In this document: positions 13,053-25,119 of the stretch, piece after piece
Layout: the number at the start of each line of letters is the position of its first letter
How positions within the stretch are numbered: position 1 is the first letter of the stretch
From: Paracentrotus lividus
Lineage: Eukaryota > Echinodermata > Echinoidea > Camarodonta > Echinidae
Assembly (NCBI GenBank): GCA_940671915.1
Contig: CALNVZ010003426.1
Span: 46,440,771 to 46,504,770, forward strand
Reading direction: 5' to 3'
DNA: 64,000 bases
Position numbers and translations under genes: made by a program
Notes under the pieces: generated by a model
Seen by the model: the letters and a program-made list of their open reading frames with translations, nothing else
Databases searched by the model: none
Told to the model about the DNA's origin: nothing

Positions 13053-13364
13053 GTCTCGCCACCTCACCTCTAAACTAACTTTCATCCCTGAGAGCAACGG
13101 CCTCCCTTGCCATCATACCAGCCTCAATAGAGATGTCCGACAGTTGGCCCCCTGCCCAGGTGCCCCCTGCCCCCCAGACCCCCACTGGGGGAACGCAGCC
13201 AGGGGGGCAGACCACGCCTGGCTCGCCCATCGACGATGAGTTGGGCAACGATGCTGAGGGTGTTTGGAGTCCCGACATCGAGCAGAGCTTTCAGGAAGCC
13301 CTAGCGATATATCCACCGTGTGGACGCAGGAAAATCATCCTGTCAGATGAAGGGAAGATGTATG
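13053..13364 (+). CDS. TEAD: TEAD coding exon 1: 5' UTR end, N-terminus and TEA-domain helix 1
   Basis: A pyrimidine-rich acceptor (ctttctttacag) ends at 13052 and the donor tatg|gtgagt follows 13364, leaving phase 1. Translation starts at ATG 13133. It is the first ATG of the exon, and an in-frame TAA lies at 13076-13078 within the same exon, so the N-terminus is well bounded. Vertebrate TEAD1 is known to use a non-AUG start, which is not needed here. Residues 1-38 are a Pro/Thr/Gly-rich, probably disordered tail ([20 protein letters not shown] and onward). Residues from about 41 ([38 protein letters not shown]) are the conserved start of the TEA domain, nearly identical to vertebrate TEADs. 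The coding part is 232 nt. The exon is GC-richer than its surroundings. The 80 nt before the ATG are 5' UTR, so at least one further upstream non-coding exon must exist. Confidence 0.96.
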
Positions 13365-16300
13365 GTGAGTGAGAAAAAAATCTAACTCTTTGGCCTGTAT
13401 TCTGGAGCGAAGACTGAGTTTGTTCGAATTGAAGTTTGTGCCAGGCTATTGTGCAGTCCTTGTGTCTGATGTTGACTGATGCATCGGACAAAAGACTCAC
13501 ACAATGGCTTAGCATGATATGAACTTAAACTATTATAAACTCATTCTTTGGTTCAGAATATGGGCCCATCAGTAAATGTCTTCTAAAGCCTGGATCATGT
13601 ATGGCACTGGGGGTTCTTACCATTACAGCTTGCAAAAAAACAGCTATTTTCCCCATGTTTGTAGGAACCACACTGTATGGAAATGGGCAAAACTGCTGTG
13701 TTTTAACTTGCTGGAGTAAAAAATGTTCTGGATTTGATTATCTTGGGTCTGAATAAATGATACTGTTCCCTGTTAATATTTAAATTTGGAGCCTTGTACT
13801 ATCTACACCAGGACACAACACAAACAGGCGTTCTGTTAATATTGGTCCCAAATTTTCAACAATTTGGAAAAATTGAATCTTAGGACCCCTGTATACATTG
13901 TACAAATCTTTGCCTTCACCACGAAGCGTCCTCTGTGGAATGCTTACATGTAAGATGGTAGTGTATCTGTTATGAAAGAGATGACGACGTTCATTTAATT
14001 TGGGGAGCTCCGCCCAGCGTAAAAAATAAAATGAAATTGTTAGAGCTACTTTTAAATCAAGCTACATGTATCTTCTTAACTGACATTTAAATTTTACACA
14101 CATACAAAAGTATGAGTTGGTATACATGTACATCGTCAAAGTAAGATGTCTAGTCTACAATGTACATAAAAACCTGTCAATCACGACTTGGTAGGGCGAT
14201 GTCCATAGGACGATTACTAGCGAGGTGTCGCAGTAAAGTGGTCTCATTGAATCGGTTCAACAATTCATTTGTCTTCGACTGACATGTAGTATTTGCATTG
14301 GGTAGATCTTATGCATTCATCACTGAATAGCTCCCATACTCGTTCTAAACACATTTGCACAGACTGTTTGCAGATGTGCCCTAGTCTGGTCTCAAGGTGT
14401 GATTGTTTAATACTTGTGTATTTGGGGTATTATGTAATATCCCAGGCACATTGATGAAAGTGACACCAAGCTGATACAAGACTAGACAAAACATGTACAT
14501 TGTACACTTTCCTATCTAAATGACCAAGTTATTGTCTGTTTCACTTGGGTTGAATTGTGTGTCTGGGGCGTTAATGTACTAAGTAGTGATTACTTTGGTT
14601 ATTAGGAGATGTTAGTCTTTTTGAACTGTCCAACACAAAGAAGCCGTCACTACACAAGGGCACCCATTATTGAGCTTAGTACCCTCCCAATAGTGAACTT
14701 TAACATTTGATGTGTGAAGCCAATATCCTTCAAATGAACCCATTCGAACCACATATGAGATCAAATATGTGCGAAACCCAGCTTTATGCAAGAAAGGCCT
14801 ACATGTACATGTATTGAGCATTTTGCGCTTGGAAAACAATATAAAAAGCAAAAAAGTTTTACATTTTACAAGATTTACGTATTATACAGGTGGCCCTAAA
14901 TAAATTGTGAAATGTTTGTGACCAAATTAACACATGAAATAATGAAACATTTTACAGTCCTATTTTTAATTTCCTAAAAAAATAGTTTGACATACACTGT
15001 AGGTTCAGACTAGATCAATACATTTTAGTGTGATATACAGTCTGTGTAAAAAAAACTGGTACAGTCGGGGAAAAAATTATTTAGGTATGAAATATTTTCA
15101 GATAATGTGTGTATGTGGTACCAAAATAAAGCCAAATATTTTCCTTGCTGATGCGCTTTGTTTTGTAAAACAAAAGTTATGCTAAATTTTGTGCGACGAG
15201 GAACAAATCGAAATTGAGCACTTCATGGCCATTATGCGAAACCTATACACAAAGGCATGGGACGGCGTGCGAAAAAATGGATTTTTCTTGATTGTAGAAA
15301 ACTAGTCATATTTCAAAAATTACAACACCAAATGTGATGAAAGAATTTGCAGGTGAAAGTCTGATCTTTCTGCTTTATGAGAATACCAAACAATAGCAGG
15401 CTGTAATTAAACTTCATACTATAAAAAAATATTTTCCACTTGTACCATTTTATTTGACACAGACTGTATAGGCCGTAGATGCGCAAAGCGTGCATTACTG
15501 TGCATTTAAAGATACAAAACGAATATTGTTCAATTCAATTTTTGTTGAAGCATCACAACGCTCATAAATCTATGCAGTGCCTTTCAGCGATGAATTTGCA
15601 GGCTTGTTTTCTTATCTGCTTGGGTCCATGACGAAAGGTCACGACCTCGGGGAGAGCCCAACCATCACTGGGGTCAAGAGGTCAAGATCAAGTCTATTGC
15701 TAGGTCCCTTCTCAGCGGGGGTTTCTCTTTCGATTATGGCTGACAGAGTATCTGTGCTGTCATGTTATACACAACTTTGCTGCTGTCACTGTTGCTTGAA
15801 GTTTAGCGCATAGAAAAGTTGAACGTGTACAGTTGTGCTCATAAGTATTCCATCTTTAAAAGTCTTTTTGAGTGGTGTTTAGCATATTACCGCAATATCA
15901 AATTTTCCTAATTGCTCAGTTGTTGGTAGCATACTAATCACCAGAAAGTTTGAGGAAACATCCAGTTAAACAACTCAAGAAACCTTAAAAAACTATTTAA
16001 GATGTAAAGATGCAATTTTAATAAATTAAAGATTATGATTGGGGGAAATGATCCAAGGAAGGCTCGCATATGAGTTATACCTCAGGAATATTTATGATTC
16101 AACACTAAAGTGACTAAACTGGGAATTTGCAAGGTCTAGCTTCGCAAGTAATATTTTTTGGAACATAACCTGCCGGTAACTTGGCGATTTTATATGCGAA
16201 GGAGGTTGAGGTGTCACTGGGGCATGGCCTTGATCAGATATGGGGTAGAGGTGGTGATCGAGATGGTGATCGTAGTGGGGAATGAAACGCTGATTGAGAC

Positions 16301-18000
16301 TGGGCTGGGGACAGGCATCATTATTCACCTGAAGCTGAGAAAATAAACCCTGTTCTGATTAAATACTTGTGTGTCATCAACTCATTGCATTCAAAATCAG
16401 TGCTGGGACGTGTTTACACCCATGTAGGCATATCTTCATAGTTTTAGTGTGTTTATACATGATTAATAATTTTACATCATTTTATATGTGTAGCTGTGTA
16501 GTTTATAAATTAGGACAACTACCACCTGGACAATTATCCCCATAGCAACTACCCCAGAAATAGGGGTAGGTGTAGAGTTAAGGGGTAGTTTTTTTTACTG
16601 TGGGTGACAATGTAAAAATATATGATCACTACACTTGCACAGTATTGTATGTAGATGTATGTGTACTATGGCATGTGAAGTCATGCAGGGATGTGTTCAA
16701 ATTCGTATGATCTTCATATCACGCTCAGCTCAACTCTGTTATATGTAAACACACTAGTTTTCCCTAACCCACAGATGTAACGTTTCAAAAATCAATCGTG
16801 CAATGAGATTACTCATCTCATTGCATTGAAATCATTTGATCATTTTCGCACTAACTATTATCTAAAATGGCAAAATTTTGAGAATCCAGTCTAAAAATAA
16901 TGACCCATGGATGTAAACTTATTGGATTCTTGCTGGGGTTTACCCTTCACATCCTACAACGTACCTTCACTCGCTCACTTGACTGAAAACTATGATTTTT
17001 TTTTATTCATCTTTATTACACATTTTCTTTAGACATGATACCCTTTCAGATGAAGTTTACAATTATACAGTTTTACGTTCTACCAACGTGAATGCCTGGT
17101 TCATGTACACGTCTACACGTGAATGGAAAAAGAAGCGTGTGCTTGATTTCCACGTGTCAGACAAATTCATACTCTACTGATTGCATCTAGAATATTCCTC
17201 TTTTTTCATCTATAAAAATATATTTATAAAAAGATTACTTTTCACTACATGGGCTGGAAATTACATCTTATGTAATCTGTACGATTGACACCACTTGATA
17301 AGCTGCCTCCCCATGTAACATCCTTAATATAAATTTATAAAAAAGTGATCTAGTACTTTACCCCATTTCCGCACATGCTATGCATTTAATTTCTACTTCA
17401 ACTTCAAGGGCCACACTATAATGACCCCAGGAAAAAAAAAGCAAGAAAAACAGATAAATGGATGGAGAGGGAGAAGGAAGAGAATTAATTTGTCTACAAG
17501 TAGCGCTTTGGGACTGGCCTCTTTTGTTTGGCATGTAAGCCATGCAATTTAGCTGGAATGCAACTCATTAGCTCATTGAGGAAATTGAAGCGGTGCTGAT
17601 GGATTTTGCGTTAATTGTCGGGAGTCTCTCTTGTCCTCTAGAGTAGAGAACAAGCAAGCGCAGGTTGACTGGCATTGATTTGAAGGAGACTGTAACTGTT
17701 CATGTACATTGTACATGTTTGTACCAAGAGATTTGAGTCAATTATGATTGCATGCAATGCACTTTTCCTTTATAACCTTCCTTGAAATTTGGGATACAAA
17801 AACAAATCAGAGCTGGGATTGGGAATTTCAAAAAGATTGAGAATAAAGGGGGAAAGATTGGAATCAAATGATTAGCAAAGAAGCCAGGGAGAAAGAGATA
17901 GATGAAAAGAAAAAGGGGAAACGAATTATTGATTTTTCAAAATAAATACACATGTATGAAAATGAACAATAAACAAATACGGGAGAGATAATTTGACAAT
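13365..18000. other. Intron 1, first part
   Basis: Begins with the exon 1 donor gtgagtgag. Mostly unique AT-rich sequence without protein-like frames. A more complex segment at 15575-15810 contains nuclear-receptor half-sites, including GGGTCA-ag-AGGTCA at 15671-15684. Another compact complex segment is 17560-17700. Confidence 0.5.
15671..15684 (+). promoter_or_regulatory. Candidate nuclear-receptor DR2 element
   Basis: GGGTCA and AGGTCA are directly repeated with a 2-bp spacer; a further aaaggtcacgacct lies about 35 bp upstream. DR2 spacing is compatible with RXR-type heterodimers. Such 12-bp matches can arise by chance, so this is only a candidate. Confidence 0.3.
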
Positions 18001-18119
18001 AGAACAAAAATGATAGAGAGATGCACAGAGAATGAAATACATTTTTGAAGAAAAAGCAAGTAACATTTGAAGAGTAATAATTTAAACAAGAGGAATAAAT
18101 GAAAAAAAAAAAATCAAAA

Positions 18120-18850
18120 ACAAACAGAATTGTAGAAAGAAGGAGAGAGAAATAACATGTATGCCGAGATCAAGATACATGTAGATCATGAGATAAATTG
18201 AATAAGGTAGGCCTACATGTATGTAGAAACAAGGAGAATCTCCTTGGTAATAAGGCAAAGGGACAAAGAAATAAGATTGAAATGAGAGACAAACAAAGGA
18301 AAGATGAAGATAGAAAGAGAGACAGAGACAGACAAGAAGAATATAGAGATGAACCATGCATGAACACAGGTAGCAAGAGAAAGAGTGAAAGAAAGATAGA
18401 TAGAGAGAAAGAGAGAAACAGAAACAGAGAAGAAGATGAGAGATAAACAGAGAAACACTAATGAACATGGGAGAGGAATTGCATGGAGAGAATGAATGAA
18501 ATTAGATGGAAATGAAAGATAAACAAAGGAAAAAGGAAGAGAGAAAGGGAGATGGATAGAGAAAGACAGAAACAGACAAGAAGAAGATGAGAGATAAACA
18601 CTAATGAACACAGACAGAAAGAGAAAGAGAAAACGACTGACAGAAAGAGAGATGGAAACAGAGAAGAAGAAGATGAGCCATGGATGAAACACTAATGAAC
18701 ATATGTAGAAATAAAGAGTGAAAGAGAGATAGTCAGAGAAAGAGAGACAGACAGACAGACAAGAAGAAGATGAGAGATAAACAGAAACACTAATGAACAC
18801 GGGAGAGGAATTGCATGGGGAGAATGAATGAAGTGACATGTATTTATAAT
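18120..18850. repeat. Purine-rich imperfect tandem array
   Basis: GA-rich sequence in which a block gaagaagatgagagataaac followed by actaatgaacac recurs near 18430, 18580, 18665 and 18765, sometimes with ggagaggaattgcatgg attached. Unit lengths vary (about 80-160 bp). Long Ser/Leu-rich frames on the minus strand are composition artefacts. Confidence 0.8.
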
Positions 18851-20029
18851 CAAGCAAGCAAGTAGGGAGCCTCCATTACTAGCGCAGTGTTTTGGTTTTG
18901 CAGATTGGAATGCATGGTATGCGTGGCATGCAGTGTAGGGAGCTGACAGGGGAAATTGACGATGCACAGCGTTGCCGTGGTGACAAATGAATCACCACCA
19001 GCCACAGAGTCTCCTGTCCCCAGCCACTTGATTTAATTGGAAAAGTGGTGCTGCCTGACAAGCATGTACCGTACAGAAGCAATGTGTTGGTGTGGGCTTA
19101 CATGTATGCAGAGATAGAGAGAGGCTGGAAAAGAGTCTAGTAGGAAGGAATATAGCTGCTTCATTATTGATGATATGCTTATTAGAAAGGGACTTGTCTA
19201 TTTTGGTATAGGGATGATACTGGACCTAAACTTTGAGGGATTAATGGGGCTTTGAATTGTCCATAAAATGCCAGGTTTTTAATTGTTATTACATTGCATT
19301 GTGAAATTCGATAATTTGAACTAACTTCCCATTTCTATGAAATATAGAGAGGGTCTATTTCAGATAAATCTACTTGTAAATGTGTTGCTTTGTATGTTGG
19401 TCATATTTTTCATACAATTCACATAGTACATTATGAATTTGTTATTTATGAATTTGACATTTCTATGCAATATTGTTATACACTCTACATGTACATTAAT
19501 CTTTATTGTCCTATTATTATTTTAGTGTTTGGTTTTCAGACATACATGTAGAATATTTGCATGTTTTTTTTTTCAAGTAAAATTTATATTATTTTCCTTT
19601 TGATAAAGAGTATAATTCATTTTGCAATAATTGATAAGATTACATGTAGCATTTTTTTGGAATCGAAGAAAACCTTACTGATTCAATTTTGTGACTTGAA
19701 GTAAGGATGAAATCTGAATTCTGTCACTGCCATGTTCGTGGTTATATTGGCCATATTTGTTTTTGTATTCTATGTAGGCCTACTTTAATAGAGAGGAAAA
19801 CCTGTGAGCAAAAGAAAAATTAAGAGTTGGACTAAATTTAAATTTAGGGTTTAAGGATTTATGTCCCCCGTCATGCGCAAACATATTTTCCACTAGAACC
19901 AAATATGACAAATTTGTTGTGTTGTTAATAAATATTGTAAAAGCGTTTTTTAATTTTTTCATCTGCCACGAGCATTCAGCTAACACTCCCACCTCCACCT
20001 TCAAGTCAAATTTTCATCATTAAGAATGC
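18851..20029. other. Intron 1, unique segment with complex island
   Basis: 18870-19090 is of higher complexity than its surroundings and contains an X-box-like gttgccgtggtgac at 18971-18984. The rest is AT-rich and unremarkable. Confidence 0.45.
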
Positions 20030-20730
20030 AGTAATTACCGAAATATTTACTTCAGGCACATGTATTTTGAGACATGTGTATGGGGTTAAAGGACACTGAT
20101 ATTTGTAAGCACGCACATTAGGTCTATCAAACGTGTAGGATTGTGAACGTGAAGAAAATTGGAGTTGCGTAATTTTCACTTTAAGCATTACAGTCACATT
20201 CCAGGCTAGCATACTTGACAATTTCTCAAATATTTTTATTTTCCGATAACAATCTTAGTTCGAGTGGCGTTAAAGGTCACTAATCTGTAAACTCGTACAG
20301 TAGGTCTGTCACACGTGTAGGCATTGGAACGTGAAGAAAATCAGAGTTGCTGTAACTTCCACTTCGGGCACGTGAATTACACTCACACTCGAGCATTCTT
20401 TGGATATTTTTCTTGCCAGTTCAAGTGGCATTTAAGACGCTAATCTGTATGCTTGTACAGTATGTCCATCACACGTGCAGGATTATGAACGTGAAGAAAA
20501 TTACGAGTTGCCTTAATATCCACTTCGGGCACGTGAATTTCACTCAAATTCCAAGTATACATGTACTTTACAGATTCTTGGTGTTACTTCCCGGCGACAA
20601 TTATGAGTTCAAGTGGCGTTAAAGGCCGCTAATCTGTACACTTGTATAGTACGTCCGTCACACGTGTAAGATTGTGAATGTGAACGTGGAGAAAACCAGA
20701 GGTGCCACTTCAGGCTTAAGCATACCAAGA
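20030..20730. repeat. Array of four ~180-bp units carrying CACGTG
   Basis: Units start near 20085, 20266, 20429 and 20617 with gcgttaaaggtcactaatct or close variants, preceded by a partial unit. Each carries a version of cacacgtgtaggattgtgaa then cgtgaagaaaa, and units 2 and 3 add cttcgggcacgtgaatt. Five exact CACGTG sites occur at 20312, 20369, 20472, 20530 and 20661. Confidence 0.85.
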
Positions 20731-21277
20731 ACCCTACAGAGTGTAGAGTTATTATCATGTTCAGAAAACCAGATTTGTCATAACTTTGACTTTGTCGTAA
20801 CTTTGACATACTCAAGTTCGTTGCCCTCACATGATGAGTATGTGCCTGAAAAAATGATAATAGTGACAAGTACATGTACATGTAGTTTCCTAAGAAGTAA
20901 GTTGACTGGACTTCTCTGATTTCACAAATGGAAGTATTATTCAAATTGAATTGCTATTTGTGGGGGTCTAAACAATCAATCATGCCTCATAAAGGAGATT
21001 GAGTAATTAAGTGTCAGAAAAAATATAATCTTCAAATTGCTCCCTACCCTCCAAATTAAAGCCAAACAAAAATGGGTAATTAAATGATTTTCAATGGTTC
21101 ATAAAGTTTTAGATTCATTTAACAAGTCAATACATATAATAGGTAACTAAACCAAAGGACCACTGATTTTTTTTTTTTTTTGGGGGGGGGGGGGGCAGGG
21201 GGGGGGGAGGGCCCACTTTTCCTGGACATCCAAAGGGCCCCAAATTGTGAAATTAGACATGGACATGAACACTACCT
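20731..21277. other. Intron 1, no gene
   Basis: Unique AT-rich sequence ending in a T-run plus G-run (about 21169-21211). Nothing coding was seen. Confidence 0.5.
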
Positions 21278-21760
21278 TTAAAAGGGAAAGTTCACCCTGG
21301 TTTTAAATTTGTTTTAAAACATGCAGAAAAATACAATAAAAGGTTTGGAGAAAATCGACCAAAATAAAGCGAATTTATGAATATTTAAAATTTTGATGTT
21401 GTGACGTCACATGCGAGCAGTTCTCCTATGTGTTATGTAGTGTAAATTCCATAAAGTGTCATTTTTTTCAAAAGAAAATTAATTATTTCACCTGTGCGGT
21501 CGATACATCATCAAACATATGTTAATATACATGCCTCTAGCAAATTGTCCCATTCCTTTATCAAGAACCGTGCAAAAAGACAAATATATGGAATTTACAT
21601 ACACAACACATGGGAGAGCTGCTCGCACGTGACGTCACAGAATCAAAACTTTAAACATTCATAAATTCGCTATTTTTTGGTTGATTGACTTCAAACTTTC
21701 ATTCATATTTTTCTGCATTTTTTAAAACCAATAAAATTCCAGGGTGAACTTCCCCTTTAA
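21278..21760. mobile_element. TTAA-flanked MITE, family A, copy 2 (inverted)
   Basis: TTAA at 21278-21281 and 21757-21760 flank AAGGGAAAGTTCACCCTGG and ccagggtgaacttcccct. The interior matches the copy at 3881-4373 in reverse orientation (for example cacctgtgcggtcgatacat here against gtatcgaccgcacaggtg there). No transposase. Confidence 0.85.
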
Positions 21761-23224
21761 AAGTACTTGTAGTATAAATGAACTCCTTGTAATAGAAGCA
21801 AGTTAGTGTGGAGTGTCCTGTTTTTTCCATATTTACATGTACATGTACATGTACCTGTACATGTCACTAATAATGTTTCCATTGTATTTACATGTCTTTG
21901 TAATCTACAATATAATTCATAAATGTGAAGATGATTGAAATGTGCTCAACAAAGCGTTGTCTCCCGAAGCTGACTAATGGACTTGGTGGCTGGGTCCAGT
22001 CAGGCATTCTTAGCATTCTTTCAACATTCCTCAAATTCTTTGATGCCTGTTTTTCCAATCAGGGCAGGGGACACACAATCCTGCTTGTCACAAAGCCGTG
22101 TTTCTGCGCCTTTTAATTTGGAGGTGGACCCTTCTTCTTTGTCTCTGAGCCTGTTTGCACTGCAATGCATCACAAATGTTTGGGAGATCTGTGGCAGTAG
22201 ACCTTTTGTATTGGTTGTGAATGGGACTGTTTTTTAAAGGAGACCTGTGTGGGTCATGTAGCGTGTTCACATGGCTAGGTACATGTAGCCAGCTCAAGCT
22301 TTGTACTAACTTTGCACGTCACTAGAACTCCTCAGTCCTCTCGTCCTGTTTACACTGCTCTTAAAGTCTGAATTAAAAAAAAAAAAAAAATCTTGTGGAG
22401 AATAATTTATACAAGTATTTTTTAATTTTAAAACATGGAAACTATGTTAAACATCTAGGCCTATGTGATACTGTTGTAGGTGAGATTTTATAAACGAAAA
22501 GAAGGAATGAATTGATCTGGGCCCATATTCATAAAACCTTATAGTTGTCAACTAATTACATAATTACCTATGAAGGTTTTATGAATATGGGCCCAGGTCT
22601 AAATATCTGTTACAATTTCTATAATTGTAGGTGCTCTGTAATTTGTAGCTGTAACAGTGTAAACGAGCTAATGCTTTCACAATACCTGTGTTTTTATCAC
22701 ATTTTTAAGACGTGTTGAAAGATGATGTAAACAGAGAGGGAGGTGGTGGCACTGTGTTGATAGACATGAACTTGCACCTAGGAATCAAGCCATTTTCATG
22801 ATCACAGACTGTATGAAACGGGCCTAATCTGACACCTTCAGACCGTGATGCTCCAACACATAAACCCTAAACCTTAGGATTATTAGGTTTAGTTAGTGTT
22901 AAAAATATAGATTTGTGAGTAGGATTAGGGTTTAAGGGTTAGGGGTTTGAGGTGTTCAATGTAGGTACATGTAGGTTATAATAATAATAATAATAATAAT
23001 AATACCCATTATTTAAATCACGCCTTTCCCAAATGGCTCAAAGCGCTCACAATTTCAATTGTTATGGATATACACATGTTGTGAAACTTATTCTGCATAC
23101 TAATTTAAAAAAAGTTATAGCGTGCCACTTTAGCCAGTGAGTGATGCTCCCATTAACTCGAACAAACAAGGAACTTTATTTTCTTGTTCCATAATTTTGA
23201 TCAATTTTACCTCAAAAGAGCAGT
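21761..23224. other. Intron 1, small repeats only
   Basis: Contains an acatgtac-rich run (21836-21864), a short palindrome with ctgggcccatattcataaaa ends (22517-22596), and an AAT microsatellite (22979-23003) followed by a caaatggctcaaagcgctca word that is common at the ends of interspersed repeats. No coding sequence. Confidence 0.5.
22517..22596. mobile_element. Miniature foldback with GGGCCCATATTCATAAAAC ends
   Basis: Inverted arms ctgggcccatattcataaaa (22517 on) and its complement ending 22596, with a short loop. A related design (ggggcccgtttcttgaaacc) is at 43140-43272. Probably a MITE remnant. Confidence 0.75.
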
Positions 23225-25119
23225 ACCCATAGGAAAATTTTGGGCCTCCCGCATACTCCTGCCGCAGGTTTTGAGATGCAAATTAGATCATGTCGCAGAC
23301 CTACCGCATACTCTTTTAGTCTGCGGCAGGTCTGCAGCATACCCTTTATCATGAATATTCATATGCTACTTCCTTGTCGCAGACTTGCCGCATACTCTTT
23401 CAGCCTTATAAAAAGTTTGTGGCAGGTCTGCGGCATACCCTTTATCATTCTGCGGCTTAATATTATTTCCCCTTTACCCCCAGACTGTGCTCTGGCCCTG
23501 TCATTCGCATTCCCGCCACACTCTATTGGTTGGTTGGTTGGTTGGTGGTTAATTTTTTTGGCGTACGATTCGGGTCGAATATAGACGCCATCTACGTGCG
23601 GGTTGCTGTATGTATTAAATATTTGTTTTTCACGTAAATTATATTAAAACCTTTGGGTGATATGAGTCTTCAGCTCCGGTGCCGTTGATGGTTCTTCCAC
23701 TTTTTCTGTATTTTCTGGACAATCCGGCTCAGTACGTCGAGCAGACTTCTCAGTCGAGATGACCTAGTCCCCTCCAATACATGGAGTCAATGGAGTCAAT
23801 GTGTCAATGTTTCTTATGTTCTGTTAATGTCTGACATTTCTCTGTCCTTGTTTGTTTTTTGTTTTTTGTTTGTTCTGTATCCCAAGTTGGGAACCAAAAC
23901 CACTGAGTCTTATACAGATTCCTGTGCCCACGACTCTTCCACACTCTATTACAGAACACTACCTGCTTATAAACACCACCTAAATCTAAAACATTTTGGT
24001 CACAGTTAGTCAAAAGTAACACCTATACTGATTTCTTTCTTATTTAAATTTTGTATTTGCATAATTACATACATATTCAGAAGCTCCTGCAAGTACAATT
24101 ATAGACAGGTTCAAAAACATTTAAAGCTGACAGAATGATAAAGATTCATGAATCTTTTTCTTGCCGCAGATTTGCCGCATACCGGTACTAGTATGCCGGA
24201 AAACAGTCTGCCGCAGACTGTTTCTGCGGCATACTACTATTAGGGATGGCCACACAAAAGCCAAAAGCCACTAGAAATTAGTCAGTTTCTTCCTTAGAAA
24301 ATACCTAAGCAGGTGATCAACTTCTGCTGTTGAAAAAATTGATAAGAAGAAAACTACATTTGTACTGCATGTTCAAAGTGATGCTTCTGTTTGATGTGTG
24401 TTATGACTGTAATTTCTCATGATTGGAATAGATTCCGATAAGCAGAAGTAGGGATCTATTAAATTTATCTATTTTTGAACAAAAAATGTATTGGGGTGAA
24501 AAACAAAGAATGATGTTTACCACTGGCCATTTAATGTAAGTTTTAAAATTACTATCCCCTCTTCAACACTCAGCTCTAAGCCACACCACCATGAAATAGC
24601 CTATTGTCTAGGGTGTTCCTATTGAAACATGCTCTATGGAGTATTTTTCCACGGTGGTCATATTGGATCATGTACGATAAGTTATGGCAGTTTTGTACTG
24701 CCATAACTTTTTGTATAATCTACTCATACAACTCAATTATGTTACTATGATCTCGTTTCATGTTGATACACACATAGAAATTGTTTGGTATGATTTGGTT
24801 TAATAAATCAAAGAAAAAAGGACCATAAACTTGAGCTTTTATTGCATTTTCTGGCTTTGTCTGAAACTTGTAAAAGTGTTCTAGCAGCTCATTGGTAATC
24901 TGAGACACTCTTTGGGTCATATCTTTGCAATGGAACATCCAATTGTGATAATTCAAGTACCAAAATGTTTCTTTTAATATGCTCTATCCAATAAGCCTAG
25001 CGAAAACAACTTAAAAAGAACTTAAAATTTTGGTGGACATCCCTACTACTATGCGGCAAGTCTGCCAGAAGCTCTATTTCTGCAGCATACTCTTGCATAC
25101 TTTTCATTTTCCTATGGGT
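23225..25119. mobile_element. Composite inverted-repeat element with CTGCGGCA words
   Basis: The ends ACCCATAGGAAAAttttggg and ttttcattttCCTATGGGT are inverted. Both flanks contain many copies of tgccgcagac / tctgcggcatac in both orientations (23249-23455, 24165-24235, 25050-25100). A separate ~800-bp element (24241-25044) is inserted in it. No transposase-like frame was recognised. Confidence 0.7.
24241..25044. mobile_element. Nested hAT-like non-autonomous element
   Basis: The ends TAGGGATGGCC and GGACATCCCT are inverted, and the direct repeat ACTACTAT (24233-24240 and 25045-25052) flanks the insertion. An 8-bp target duplication with TAGGG-type ends is characteristic of hAT elements. It interrupts the CTGCGGCA-rich element, so it is younger. 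A 78-codon frame on the minus strand (24720-24956) is not recognisable. Confidence 0.75.

Noticed and set aside
14735..14760. ccattcgaacc, resembling a tRNA B-box on the minus strand
   Set aside because: No A-box, acceptor stem or cloverleaf could be built around it.
18082..18967. Several long minus-strand frames rich in Ser, Leu, Phe and Val, up to 214 codons
   Set aside because: They lie on a GA-rich imperfect repeat; composition bias alone keeps them open and they resemble no protein.
24720..24956. 78-codon minus-strand frame inside the hAT-like element
   Set aside because: Too short and unlike hAT transposase; kept only as a note within the element.
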